A stretch of DNA of 64,000 bases, taken from Penelope pileata. Lineage: Eukaryota > Chordata > Aves > Galliformes > Cracidae. A program made the translations under genes and the position numbers. The stretch spans positions 1,910,201 through 1,974,200 of the forward strand of contig WBMW01001305.1 in assembly GCA_013396635.1 (NCBI GenBank), given 5' to 3'. The notes beneath the pieces are model-generated. The model saw only the letters and a list, made by a program, of their open reading frames with translations. It searched no databases and was not told the DNA's origin. Below, one piece after another: positions 44,501 through 52,734 of this stretch. Within the stretch, counting starts at the first letter, position 1, and the number at the start of each line of letters is the position of its first letter.

Positions 44501-46402
44501 TTGACCATAGCAGCTCAAGCACCTACAGTCTTCCTGGCACCCTTGGCCATGGGGTGAGGGCCTCCATACAGAAATGCACGACACAGGCGTGTTGTCTCCT
44601 ACCAGCAAGCTTAACTAGAGATGGATACTGGCTTTGAACAGAAAGGATCTGCTAAGTTGCTGTCAAAATTTGAATGCCTACAGTGTTGGCAGAAGCCAGG
44701 CAGGCACCAAGGGTAGCAGTAAGCTCGTCACAGCAGCATTCTGCATGAGTTAACTGCCCCTCGTCGGGCTCAACCAAACCCAGGCTTGGGGAACACATAA
44801 CAGTCTGAAATAAGGAGCTGTGAGGTACAGTGATAGGAGTATTATTTACCCACAGCCACTCCTAAAACATCATGAACACCACCAGAGAATAATACTGTCC
44901 ATGGTAGGGACCTCAGTAAGCTCTGTCTCTTACTCCAGGCCCAAGGCTGTAAAATTATCTGCCCAGTCTGTGCCATATTCTCAGGAAGTAATTTCAAGTA
45001 GATTTGCTTCAACTTTCGCACAAATCAGCTACTTACTTACTCATGGCATGATTTTTCAGAAGTGCTGAGCATTCATATTTCCTACTGAAGTCAACTGAAA
45101 CTGCAAGTTTTCAGCACATCTTAAAATCAGACCATTAACCCTTAATTATCATATAATAGCTCAATTAAAAATTTACCAAGACTTACTTCAGTAGCTAGCC
45201 AAGCTACACGGTTTGCAGGCTAGCTATAAAAAAATCCAGTTCTTTACTGGTGTCTAGGCTCTGGGGGCCATTTAAAGTAGTTGCTGTTAAGCCTGCTATT
45301 TGTAGCGAAGAAAAAAAAAAAAGAAAATGATCAACTACAAAAGTTCCTTCTTCCCTTCTCCTTTCTTTTCATTATAGTTTTCTATACTTTTAGAAGAACA
45401 ACTGCTGCTGCCTACTCCATCATTATTTTCTTTTCCTTGCACCAGTCCTTCACTTCAAACAGCAAATACAGTTTCCACATTATCAGAGAAAGCGTAATCC
45501 CCAACCTTCAGCAAACCCCGTTTCTTCCTAATGAAAAATGCTGCAAAAGAAAAATACTTCTCCTGTTCTGAACCTGCACAGTCCATGACTGATTTGGGGG
45601 TAGCTGGTTAACCCCCTCTTCATACCCATGTGCTGCTGTTAATGAGGTTCCGCCTCTTTCATATAGGGACAAAATCACGTGAAACACTCGTGACCTCTCC
45701 ACAGAAATATTTGATATTAAAAGAGGAAGGTGAAATAAACTTCTAGCAGAGGTGCGCAGGGATTCTATCATTTGGGGGCTGATTCAAAATTCTTACTGGC
45801 TCTGTGGTTTGTACCGGGTATGTAGAAAAGAAGCGATTTTGGTGAAATTTTAAAAGAAAACATTTCTCATCCTAGCAGTTCATAGACATCAGCAAGCAGG
45901 CAGCCCCAGGCACTGGGGGATGCCTCAGAAGGACTGTAAGGGCCAAAGTAGTCAAGCAGCATTTCTGCCACATTATGTGCCTTTTTTTTTTTTTTTTTTA
46001 ATATATTTTTGGTGGATTACTTAAAACCTTGGGTCAGATGAGCATGAGATAAAGAAATTTCAAAGGAAATGAAAAACTTTACCTACACCACAAGAATTTA
46101 CAGCGAGGGGCGAGGAGGGTGGGGGCACGGTGCAGATCAGGCTCCTTTTACCATGTTTCTCCCTAGATTGGCCATCAGCAGATGGGGAATATCGTCAATA
46201 TTTTTTCTCTTCTCCTCTTTATTTTTTCATTTTCTTCCAGTCTCTTGTAAAGCTGAATGGGAAACTGAAGCCTATGCTGGACTCTGTGGCAGCAAACAGA
46301 GGTAAATGGGAAGAGCTGCACCAAAAGAGACTTCCTTCTCAGGCAGCATCCTCATCCTCCTTTTCTTCTAGCTTTACCATGTCTCTCAAAGACATAAATT
46401 AA
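11408..46402 (+). CDS. PDE11A: PDE11A, dual cAMP/cGMP 3',5'-cyclic phosphodiesterase 11A (3' part, ten exons)
   Basis: This entry covers the span of the visible coding part of PDE11A, which hydrolyses cAMP and cGMP to 5'-nucleotides in the cytosol. Joining the ten exons listed separately (147, 108, 110, 91, 101, 78, 64, 75, 84 and 162 nt) gives 1020 nt in one frame: 339 residues plus a stop codon. That is close to the catalytic domain and tail of the human protein, about 933 residues in total. Class I PDE landmarks are present in order: YHNWRHAFN, HDLDHRGTNN, LATDLTLYF, CDLGAVTKPW, EFFEQGDRER and LQLEWIDSIC. The general-acid His, the four metal ligands and the invariant purine-binding Gln are all intact. 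The two N-terminal GAF domains must be encoded upstream of the window. Near-identity to the PDE11A sequence as I remember it separates it from PDE5A and PDE6, which differ at many of these positions. Confidence 0.97.
11664..11771 (+). CDS. PDE11A: PDE11A coding exon 2 of 10 in window (general-acid and metal His)
   Basis: This 108-nt, phase 0-0 exon encodes 36 residues from TLCRWLLTVRKNYR to LMFAMLT. It carries the class I PDE motif YHNWRHAFN. The first His (codon 11718-11720) corresponds to the general acid of PDE5, and the second (11730-11732) to the first metal ligand. The acceptor is TTTCAG at 11658-11663 and the donor is ACT/GTAAGT at 11772. Confidence 0.96.
11772..17406 (+). other. PDE11A: PDE11A intron (5.6 kb)
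   Basis: A GT-AG intron runs from GTAAGT at 11772 to the pyrimidine-rich acceptor ending CTCTCAG at 17406. No coding sequence was recognised inside. The notable content is a near-perfect 61-nt hairpin at 15155-15215, described separately. Otherwise it is AT-rich unique-looking sequence. Confidence 0.85.
15155..15215. repeat. Strong inverted repeat / hairpin in PDE11A intron
   Basis: The left arm 15155-15176 and the right arm 15196-15215 are reverse complements over 20 base pairs, with only a 2-nt bulge (15166-15167) and a 19-nt loop. The RNA of either strand would fold into a pre-miRNA-like stem, though the stem is shorter than most microRNA precursors and pairing stops at the arm ends. It could equally be a remnant of a foldback transposable element. 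Confidence 0.75.
17407..17516 (+). CDS. PDE11A: PDE11A coding exon 3 of 10 in window (HD motif)
   Basis: This 110-nt, phase 0-2 exon encodes TAGFQEILTEIEILALIVGC followed by LCHDLDHRGTNNAFQA and the first two bases of a Lys codon. It carries the PDE signature HDxxH: the His at 17473-17475 and Asp at 17476-17478 are metal ligands. The acceptor is CTCTCAG at 17400-17406 and the donor is AA/GTAAGT at 17517. The codon is completed by the next exon (AA+G). Confidence 0.96.
17517..20530 (+). other. PDE11A: PDE11A intron (3.0 kb)
   Basis: A GT-AG intron runs from GTAAGT at 17517 to TCTGTTTCAG at 20530. A 16-bp poly(A) run lies at 17906-17921. No coding or RNA gene was recognised inside. Confidence 0.85.
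20531..20621 (+). CDS. PDE11A: PDE11A coding exon 4 of 10 in window
   Basis: This 91-nt, phase 2-0 exon completes a Lys codon and then encodes 30 residues, SGSALAQLYGTSATLEHHHF then NHAVMILQSE. The LEHHHF block is conserved in class I PDEs. The acceptor is TGTTTCAG at 20523-20530. The donor is GAG/GTACAA at 20622, a weaker but canonical GT site. Confidence 0.95.
20622..23218 (+). other. PDE11A: PDE11A intron (2.6 kb)
   Basis: A GT-AG intron runs from GTACAA at 20622 to the acceptor TTCATTATAG ending at 23218. It is AT-rich, and I saw nothing else in it that I could name. Confidence 0.85.
23219..23319 (+). CDS. PDE11A: PDE11A coding exon 5 of 10 in window (fourth metal ligand)
   Basis: This 101-nt, phase 0-2 exon encodes GHNIFANLSSKDYSDLMQLL then KQSILATDLTLYF and two bases of a Glu codon. 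The Asp codon at 23300-23302, in LATDLTLYF, matches the Asp that completes the bivalent metal site in class I PDEs. The acceptor is ATTATAG at 23212-23218 and the donor is GA/GTAAGT at 23320. Confidence 0.96.
23320..27625 (+). other. PDE11A: PDE11A intron (4.3 kb)
   Basis: A GT-AG intron runs from GTAAGT at 23320 to TTGTTGCAG at 27625. It contains a 17-bp direct repeat with a 29-bp period (24519-24535 and 24548-24564). No coding sequence was recognised. Confidence 0.85.
24519..24564. repeat. 17-bp direct repeat, 29-bp period
   Basis: GTGAAGAAATTTCTGCT occurs at 24519-24535 and again, identically, at 24548-24564. A shorter repeated ATCCTTTTAGG block follows within 50 bp. It is local duplication in intronic DNA. 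Confidence 0.8.
27626..27703 (+). CDS. PDE11A: PDE11A coding exon 6 of 10 in window
   Basis: This 78-nt, phase 2-2 exon completes Glu and encodes RRTEFFELVSKGGYDWNIKN then HREIF and the first two bases of an Arg codon. The acceptor is TTGTTGCAG at 27617-27625 and the donor is CG/GTAAGC at 27704. The segment contains the RRxEFFEL block shared by PDE5, PDE6 and PDE11. Confidence 0.95.
27704..29083 (+). other. PDE11A: PDE11A intron (1.4 kb)
   Basis: A GT-AG intron runs from GTAAGC at 27704 to GTTTTTCAG at 29083. It contains an octamer-like ATGCAT cluster (28211-28238), a T-rich stretch near 28280-28312 and a short TA-rich microsatellite near 28980-28998. Confidence 0.85.
28211..28238. promoter_or_regulatory. 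Clustered POU/octamer-like motifs (possible)
   Basis: Within 28 bp there are two ATGCAT palindromes, one exact octamer ATTTGCAT (28224-28231) and an overlapping TTGCATATGCAT that is one base from the POU-dimer MORE motif. The density suggests a POU-factor site. In AT-rich intronic DNA it could also be a simple-sequence accident. Confidence 0.3.
29084..29147 (+). CDS. PDE11A: PDE11A coding exon 7 of 10 in window
   Basis: This 64-nt, phase 2-0 exon completes Arg and encodes SMLMTACDLGAVTKPWEISR then Gln. The CDLxAxTKPW block is a hallmark of the PDE5/6/11 catalytic core. The acceptor is GTTTTTCAG at 29075-29083. The 3' junction is CAG/GCAAGT, so the donor is GC rather than GT. The only nearby GT (29152-29153) would add 4 nt and break the frame. 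Confidence 0.95.
30342..30389. repeat. 19-bp direct repeat, 29-bp period
   Basis: GATCAGTTTGCAAAGAAAT at 30342-30360 recurs at 30371-30389 with one change (GTTTG to GTCTG). Confidence 0.75.
30780..30930. repeat. Purine-rich low-complexity tract
   Basis: About 150 bases of the + strand are mostly A and G, in imperfect AAAG/GGAA blocks. It stays open in one frame only because A/G-rich codons rarely form stops. It is low-complexity intron sequence. Confidence 0.65.
32230..32304 (+). CDS. PDE11A: PDE11A coding exon 8 of 10 in window
   Basis: This 75-nt, phase 0-0 exon encodes 25 residues, AAELVTSEFFEQGDRERSEL then KLIPS. EFFxQGDRE is a conserved class I PDE helix. The first residue is Ala where I remember Val in the human protein (RQVAELV), a change at the base triplet next to the GC-AG intron. 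The acceptor is ACTTTAG at 32223-32229 and the donor is TCG/GTAAGT at 32305. Confidence 0.95.
32305..34218 (+). other. PDE11A: PDE11A intron (1.9 kb)
   Basis: A GT-AG intron runs from GTAAGT at 32305 to CTCAATTCAG at 34218. It holds a reverse-oriented CR1 3' fragment at 32735-32790. Nothing else was recognised. Confidence 0.85.
32735..32790 (-). mobile_element. CR1 LINE 3'-end fragment, reverse orientation
   Basis: The + strand reads AATCACAGAATCATAGAATG, then GCTTGGGTTGAAAGGGACCT, then a CAAAGATCATCTAG block. This is the classical reverse complement of the avian CR1 3' terminus, including two copies of the terminal 8-bp repeat. Only about 55 bp remain. It is the clearest sign in the window of a bird genome. 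Confidence 0.88.
34219..34302 (+). CDS. PDE11A: PDE11A coding exon 9 of 10 in window (invariant glutamine)
   Basis: This 84-nt, phase 0-0 exon encodes 28 residues, AIFDRNRKDELPRLQLEWID then SICMPLYE. The Gln codon at 34261-34263 aligns with the invariant glutamine that binds the purine base in PDE5 (MQVGFIDAIC). A Gln free to rotate fits the dual cAMP/cGMP specificity known for PDE11A. The acceptor is TCAATTCAG at 34210-34218 and the donor is GAG/GTAATT at 34303. Confidence 0.96.
38853..38921. repeat. Tandem repeat, 39-bp period, 1.8 copies
   Basis: A 30-bp block beginning TTTTACATAAGGAAATA occurs at 38853-38882 and 38892-38921 with a single C/T difference, indicating a recent local duplication. 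Confidence 0.85.
42859..42878. repeat. Perfect short palindrome
   Basis: CAGTGCCC and GGGCACTG flank the 4-nt loop AGGT. It is a perfect 8-bp stem in an intron. No known function is assigned. Confidence 0.7.
45053..45133. repeat. Ancient amniote-type foldback repeat
   Basis: The terminal arms 45053-45068 (TTTTCAGAAGTGCTGA) and 45111-45126 (TCAGCACATCTTAAAA) pair at 14 of 16 positions. The centre carries a degenerate block like CCCATTGACTTCAATGGG. From memory this matches a palindromic interspersed repeat widespread in turtle, crocodilian and bird genomes. I cannot give a database name. It is eroded, so an old insertion. Confidence 0.6.
45982..45999. repeat. Poly(T) run of 18
   Basis: An uninterrupted T homopolymer near the 3' end of the last PDE11A intron. 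Similar A or T runs occur at 47158-47173 and 47998-48015. Confidence 0.9.
46241..46402 (+). CDS. PDE11A: PDE11A terminal coding exon (10 of 10)
   Basis: This 162-nt exon begins in phase 0 and encodes SLVKLNGKLKPMLDSVAANR, GKWEELHQKR and a Ser-rich tail ending SLKDIN, then TAA at 46400-46402. The first 31 residues follow the mammalian C-terminus closely (KLKPMLDSVAxNRxKWEELHQKRL). The last 20 or so residues diverge and include a run of serines, AASSSSFSSSF. The acceptor is TTCTTCCAG at 46232-46240, after a long pyrimidine tract. Confidence 0.96.
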   Translation, partial: SLVKLNGKLKPMLDSVAANRGKWEELHQKRLPSQAASSSSFSSSFTMSLKDIN

Positions 46403-46722
46403 GCCTGCAAATGTCAGTGTCCATTTATGGCAAGAGCTGTCTGAAAGGCTTTCAAAAGCTTTGGCACACCATTTTTTTTTTTTAAAGAAATGCTTTCACA
46501 GATATGCTTAATTGATTGGATATTATCTTGATGGCAGCCTAGTTTGCTTTTATGGGGAGGCTCAGTGGGTCTGAAGGGAAGGCCTGCAGCGAGATCGCAC
46601 TGCTTTCCGGTGCAACATGGAAGACAGCACAAGAACCATTCATTCAGCTCCACTACATTTCAACTGCTGCTGTAAAAATCTGTAAAACTGACAACAGACT
46701 GAAAAATAAGAACTTACAGCTT

Positions 46723-46728
46723 AATAAA
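46723..46728 (+). terminator. PDE11A: Candidate PDE11A polyadenylation signal
   Basis: This is the first canonical AATAAA after the PDE11A stop codon, 321 nt downstream. Further AATAAA copies at 47254 and 47770 are equally possible, so the choice is a guess. Confidence 0.3.
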
Positions 46729-48457
46729 ATTAATAATACAGAGCAGAACTGGGATGCAAGCTGGTCAATTCATATGCAAGGAGCTGCAGGAAAACAGAAT
46801 AGTATGTAATTACATTGTTGTTTTGCATCTCTTCAGTACATGTTATGAATCAATTATGCCTGCTTTTGTGATGTTCCTCTCTCTTCCCTCCTCTTTTATG
46901 CCTGGATGTTCTGAAAAGCCTGCTTTGTATTCCAAAGAAGTATTTTTTTACAACAAAGCTTCTTAGTGATTGATCAGGGTCTTTAGAATTGCCTACCTTT
47001 GCTACATTTAAAAACAAACTTTATTATCTTTACAAATACCAATCTGTCCCTGCTTCCCTGAGAAATTCATATTAACAATGCAGTAAATTTCTCAGCAAGG
47101 GGAAGCCTGCATTAAAGCAAAATATTGCATGGTAATTTCAGAGGTGTTTTTTGTTGGTTTTTTTTTTTTTTTTAAAATACTCCTTTAACACATTCATTTT
47201 TTTAAATTACAGTGTCCTCTAAGGAAAAAAGTAATGGGCTTCAATGAATATAGAATAAAAAGGAAATCTGCTGCTTTATGCTTCAGGTTTATATTAAATT
47301 GAAACTGGACCATGGATGAGCCTTTCTAGTATAATTTGCAGTTGAAATGAATATTTTGAAATGGTGGAGAGAAAGAATATCATCTGACTACCTCTTCCTT
47401 CTCTTGCGGTTCTCTCAGTACAATTTAAGATGATGTTATTACAGCTAGCGCAGTACTAGGCTCACACGTAGACATCTGCAGTACAGGGGTTCATTAAAGT
47501 TTAATCAAAACCAATAGGTCACAAAACCAAACGTGTCCAGCTCTGTGCGATGACGCTGGTATTATGTGAGCGCTGGTCTCCTTCCATTAGTGCAGAGATC
47601 ACAGTTTTGCTGCACTACTGATCTCTGAATTGAGGGTGCTTTCTCTGCTGCGTGACCGGACACAAGAGGAGTCACATTGCCGTGCTTACGAGTTCCCATT
47701 CATGGGAGAAGAAAAGCCTTTGTACTCCTTGAAAACGCCATGCTACACATAGGCTTGTCTAGCAGCAGAAATAAAAGCTGAATTCAGCTTCATTCTACAC
47801 CTGTGACAAAGTCCTTTGGCTTCACAGAATTACCTTGAACTGGCACCAACTTCACAGAAATCGGAAGCTAGCCCAACCGACCAAATGCTGAAGGGAGCTT
47901 TCCTGCTTTCCAGGGAAGATGAGTCATGAGCAGCTTTGAAAAGCTGACATCTGTCTGACAATCAAACAGAAACAACAAATCTGCTGATCGCTTCCTTAAA
48001 AAAAAAAAAAAAAAAGCACAGACCAACAACAAAACCCTCTGTGCTACTAATCGTGTACAGGGGAATAGCTGGAATTTCAGCACCACTGCAAGCCAGTCTG
48101 TTACCACGCAACCGAACGACATCATTTTCTCTATGGAAAGAAGCAGCGAAGGAGCAGAAATCCAGATTGCACAGCAGTGAATGCATGCACCAAATGGCAA
48201 TGTTTCTGCTATTATTTTACTACTTCTTTCTTCCCTGAACAAAGATAGACACAGGATAGCAAACAGCAAGCCATATAAAACTTGTAACATGTACTTTATG
48301 GGAGAAACAGATAACAGGAATTGACATAGCACTGCTAGCTGGTACGCAGAGCTTTCCTGAATTTTGATATTGCATATTGCTAAGTACAACATAATTTACG
48401 GTGCATACCCTACAGCTTCCCCCAAGGTTGAGTTTCCCCTCGTTTCCTCTCCTTTTT

Positions 48458-48489
48458 ATTGGCTTCAGTGCGCTGTTGCCCATGGCAAC
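48458..48489. promoter_or_regulatory. Perfect RFX X-box with adjacent inverted CCAAT box
   Basis: GTTGCCCATGGCAAC at 48475-48489 is a perfect palindromic X-box: GTTGCC, a 3-nt spacer, then GGCAAC. ATTGG, an inverted CCAAT (NF-Y) box, lies at 48458-48462, 12 bp to its left. RFX and NF-Y are known to bind cooperatively at paired X and Y boxes. It sits 4.3 kb before the ciliary gene TTC30 and 2.1 kb after the PDE11A stop codon, so a distal TTC30 element is plausible but unproven. Confidence 0.5.
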
Positions 48490-51400
48490 TCCCAGGGCAG
48501 TGATGGGAATTCAGCACCGCGCCACCTGACATCCAGCTGAAGCTCTAACAATGTCAACCATCAATCAAGTGACTGCTTGTAATTGCCTCCATCTATTTCT
48601 CCTGTCTTTCGGTAGCTTGGCTATTGTGGGTCAAAATTCAGAAAGTGCTGACTAATGTTATGGTTCCCTTCCTCCATCACAAGGAAGAAAATGAGAGCGA
48701 GCAGTTAAAGATCTTTATCAGATTGTTCTCAGGCAAAACGAGGCAACCCTGCTGAAATCAGGGGGTCACAGTGGTGCACCACAGAACAAAATCTGGTGTC
48801 TGAAAGTTATATAGCTCAAACTTAAAAATAAATAAATAAATGCTATTTTTAAACACAGCTTAGGAATCAGCAAGACATTTTTGAGAGAAAAAGGAAATTC
48901 TTCGCAGACGCAAAAAGAATCATATTCCAAGATTCTCATATTAAAAATGACGGAAAACACTTTTAAACTAGTGCTTACAAGCTCAATAGACACACATTGT
49001 GTCTGCTTTTCATTATTTCTCACACTGAAACGTTTTCCCAGTACTTCAGTCAGCTTTGTCAAACTACCCTGAGACACACAGAGCACAGATGAGGTGAACA
49101 TGGGTTCGGAAATCGGAATTCTCCATCTTGTTTCCCTGCCCACTGCACAAGATCAAAACCCTAAAAATCAGGTTCTGCAGCTGCGTATAAAGCACAGGGC
49201 CAGCAGAGGCAAGGACAAAGGGGAGCACATGAGGCAGGGAGGACGGAGATCCCACTGTTACCCAGAGCAGTGCTAGCAGCTGCTGCTTGGCCTCCCCCTG
49301 GAGATGCCACTGCACTGTGCTGGCTCAGTGACAGGAGAGTCCTTGCATCTTCGCCCCTGCTGGTAGTGGAAATTTTGCCTTGAACAGAAACTCAAGCATT
49401 CATAACTACAGTGCTAAAAAGTGGTGAGCATGAGGCACGTCCATAGGGCCTGTGTTCTCCCCTAAGGTGCTTTGAGCCAGTTAGGCTGCAGTACAAGTCC
49501 TCAAAAATAGTTCAGGCCAAGCAGCTATTCCACTCAGGACTCCCACCTGTGAGACTGCTTACCAAATCAACCCTTCCTCGCCAAAGAAAAAAGACCTAAA
49601 TGCTATAGCATCACCTAGGGCAACCAGGAGAGCACTTGGCATTCAGATCCCATTTGGTTTGGAGCAGGCTTCAGGTTGCAGGTGCACCTTGCCCACCAGG
49701 CTGTGGGGAGTCAGGAGGGCAGCCTGTCCACTGCCTCCCCCTGAAACCCCTTCCACGTGCCCAATAAAGAGACGGGACACCTGCGTGTGCAGTTTCTGCT
49801 TCATTCCTGGGGAGCTGCACAGGGCAGAAAGGCTTTGGGGGAAGAGCTCACGAGGGGCTCCAGTGTGCGTCCTCCTGGGTTAAAGCAGGGCCCTGCAACG
49901 CAACACTGTGAGCCCACCGGGAAACCAAGTACTGCTCAAGGCAAGGAGCACCTGGGCTGGAGGCTCTCCTACGGATCAGACTGAAGAAGGATTTCCCACC
50001 TCCTGAGAACAAGACAACCAAGAGATTCTAATAGGAAAATCAGACAATCTGCCCTGAAACTGAACCATCATTTTGCCTTTCTCCCAGTCTGGGACCTACA
50101 GGCAAAAGAAAACTTCATGACTTGATCAAGACCAAGACAGCTGCTTCTGGCAGGACACAGCTGTGTGTCACACACACAAGGCTAGGGAACAGTAGATCAT
50201 AAAAGTTTAATTGCCACACTAGGCATCCAGACTAGACACCTAACTCCCCATGCAGCTCTGTCATAGCCAGCACGCTCTTCTTTGCCAGACCAGGGATCCT
50301 GCTGAGGTCATTAGTATGCTTTGTGCCCTGCAGAAAACAACTAAAGCGTAGGTGAGTACGTTTCTGTTTAGCTCAGGTATTCATTCAGATGGTGTCCTTG
50401 GTACAGCAGCTGCATTTTTGGGAGTGGTGTCCTTGCTAATTGCTCCTTCTTATAGTGCACTGCTATTTCATACTGTGCCTGTAGTTATCAGCAAAGCCAA
50501 TACCAGTACTCACAAACTGTTTCTGAAAACTGCAACCAGCAGTGCCTAAGATCATTTTTAACATTTAGACTAATTAATCTTAGTAGAAAAATGGGAGTGT
50601 TTCAGTCTACAGGCCAAATATTTATTTTCCCTCCATATGATTAGATAATTTGAGTTACAGGCAGTTTATGCATTGAGTGCAATCTTAGACGGGTCTATTT
50701 CAAGGCCACGTAAAACATGTTAACAGACACTTCGGATGCTTAGAATGACCTGGCGAAGAAAACGCAGAACAAGACTTTTTTTAATTGGCTTTGTCAAAGA
50801 AACTGATGGTTTCAACAGCAAAATCATGTGAACGGTTTCTAAGACAACAAGGAATGGTGAGATATTTATCAGCTGAAATAAGAGGTATTCATCACTTGAA
50901 TGTGACAGTATTGGAATATATACTGTGTATTGGTTGTTACCTTTTCTTTCTTGGATTATCTTGTGTTTAATTACCAATTTATAAGCATGCTGGACACTGC
51001 ATCTTACAATTGTGTCGGGAATACCATCGTAAGCTTTGAACCTTCCTCGTATGGGAAGCAACGGACACGTGCCCAGAAACAGCGTGTGTATTTTCTAATG
51101 CAAGCGTATCCTACATACTTTCAAAAATGCACAAGACTTCTGCCTCCTTTTCCTTTTTGCATTTTAAGGTCATTACCGTCATTGTTTTGCTTTAGTAGAT
51201 CAAACAATGCTGATTCAGCTTTTTAGAGCATGTTTTTGAAATTAACGACTTGGTTTTATTGGTCTCTCTAAAAAAAAAATAATAAATCACTTTAATGGTT
51301 TCCTGTGATTTTGAATTTTCTTTTCATTGAATCTAGTTTGTCAGGATGAATCAGACCTGTATGTATTGATTCCCGATTCCCACAAATACAAGAGCAGTGA

Positions 51401-52598
51401 GAATGCTCAACTGAGCAGCTCAGACATAATTTTTGAAACATGACCTTGCAGCACTCATTCCCAGGAACAAAACTGAGTTCACCAGCTGCACTTGGCGTTA
51501 CTTTGGAACGACCAAAAACCCAGCCTGGCCCATGACCTCAACAGAACTATTTACTTGTACAGAAATTCCATTCACTAGTACAAAGCTGTGACACTAGGCA
51601 TAGCGTTACTCAGCAGGAACACCACGTCTCCTTGACAAGAATATGTATGTATTTGCCTCCCAGGAAAAATTACACTGTTGAAATAAGCAATTTCAGAAAA
51701 GTATGAAAATATTTCATCCACTCTTTTAAAGCAGTAGGAGAGCTGTCAGATTCTATTAAGATACAAACACCCTTCCATCAGCCCTTACGAACTCGGGCTC
51801 TTGCTGTACTGCAGAAGGGAGGTTTCATGTTCAAAAGGCACAGGACGTCAATAAGACACGTTCCCATCCCACGTTCCAGGGCTGCATGCTTAGCTTAAAG
51901 CTTTTTCCTACAGCATTACTTACTGCTTGGAGATATAAAGAAATAAAGGATTTGAAAAAAAATAAATCAGTAAATTTTTTTAATTTTACTTTTTGTTCTT
52001 TCCAGCTGCAGGAAATCTTGAATTGAGGAAAATATTCAGGTGTAGGAAGCGTTTTAAGGATGAGAGGAGATGGAGTTGCTATTAAACACTCTAGTTCACT
52101 GCCTGAAAGATAAAAGTACAAAGGGAAACAGGCAACAGGCCGGTACTGAGAAGGCAGCTTCCCTCCCTGGCACCGCGCTGAGCCCAGCCCATTCCGGCAG
52201 CGGGCACCTGGGGCGGCTGTGAGTGCTGGGATGCCGCCAGCACCCGGCACAGGAAATTGTTTTCCCCAGAGTAACAGATTTTGGTGACTTTTGGTGTCTT
52301 GAGACGCTGCTCCGCATCAGCGGTCAGATCCGCCGTGCCTGTGCGTGTCTGTTAGCGGCTGGCTGCAGCCGCCACGACGCTTCGCATGGAAGCACAGAAA
52401 GCCCTTCTGGGAGGAGAGGTTTTAGCTGTGCCTCGATCAGAGGCGCGGGGCAATTCACAGTCTGTTGGCACTGGGCGGAAAGCTGACGCCGGGTACCGCT
52501 GTCGCGGCGGGGAGGCGACCGCACACGTCTCCCCGAGGCCCCCTGGGGCAGCGCTGCCCGCACCCACCCCACCGCCAGCCCCCGCCTCCGCGCGCTGC

Positions 52599-52618
52599 AC
52601 TACAACTCCCAGCGCGCC
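52599..52618 (+). promoter_or_regulatory. TTC30: ZNF143-type (SBS) promoter motif
   Basis: ACTACAACTCCCAGCGCGCC closely matches the long ACTACAATTCCCAGCATGC motif bound by ZNF143 and associated with THAP11 and Notch cofactors. It is typically found near the start of TATA-less CpG promoters. It lies about 150 bp before the TTC30 start codon. Confidence 0.7.
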
Positions 52619-52670
52619 CCGCGCCGGGCTGGCCCCGCTTCCGGCACAGTTTCCCCTCCGCATCAGGAGT

Positions 52671-52704
52671 ACTTCCGGCGCGGCGCGACGGTTGCCACGG
52701 CAGC
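52671..52704 (+). promoter_or_regulatory. TTC30: ETS site plus RFX X-box, module 1
   Basis: ACTTCCGG at 52671-52678 is a consensus ETS/GABPA site in reverse orientation. It is followed by GTTGCCACGGCAGC at 52691-52704, an X-box with half-sites GTTGCC and GGCAGC and a 2-nt spacer. RFX factors drive ciliary genes, which fits TTC30. The X-box ends 62 bp before the start codon. Confidence 0.7.
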
Positions 52705-52734
52705 GAGGGCGCCGCGAGGCCTCACCCGCTTCCG

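Larger units (their letters stand above)
34303..46240 (+). other. PDE11A: PDE11A last intron (11.9 kb)
   Basis: A GT-AG intron runs from GTAATT at 34303 to TTTTCTTCCAG at 46240 and is the longest intron fully inside the window. Contents I can name are a 39-bp-period tandem repeat (38853-38921), a perfect 8-bp-stem palindrome (42859-42878), an amniote-type foldback repeat (45053-45133) and an 18-bp poly(T) run (45982-45999). No additional exon was recognised, although an alternative or lineage-specific exon cannot be excluded by eye. Confidence 0.8.
46403..52140. other. PDE11A 3' UTR and PDE11A-TTC30 intergenic region
   Basis: No coding sequence was recognised. The first part must be PDE11A 3' UTR, but its end is uncertain: AATAAA signals occur at 46723, 47254 and 47770, among others. 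A (TAAA)n-like microsatellite lies near 48826-48841. A perfect RFX X-box with an adjacent inverted CCAAT box lies at 48458-48489. The remainder is AT-rich unique-looking sequence. Confidence 0.65.

Noticed and set aside
47868..48392. 174-codon open frame on the - strand with hydrophobic stretches
   Set aside because: It runs through an 18-bp poly(A) tract that reads as a Phe run. Low-complexity sequence explains the hydrophobic look.
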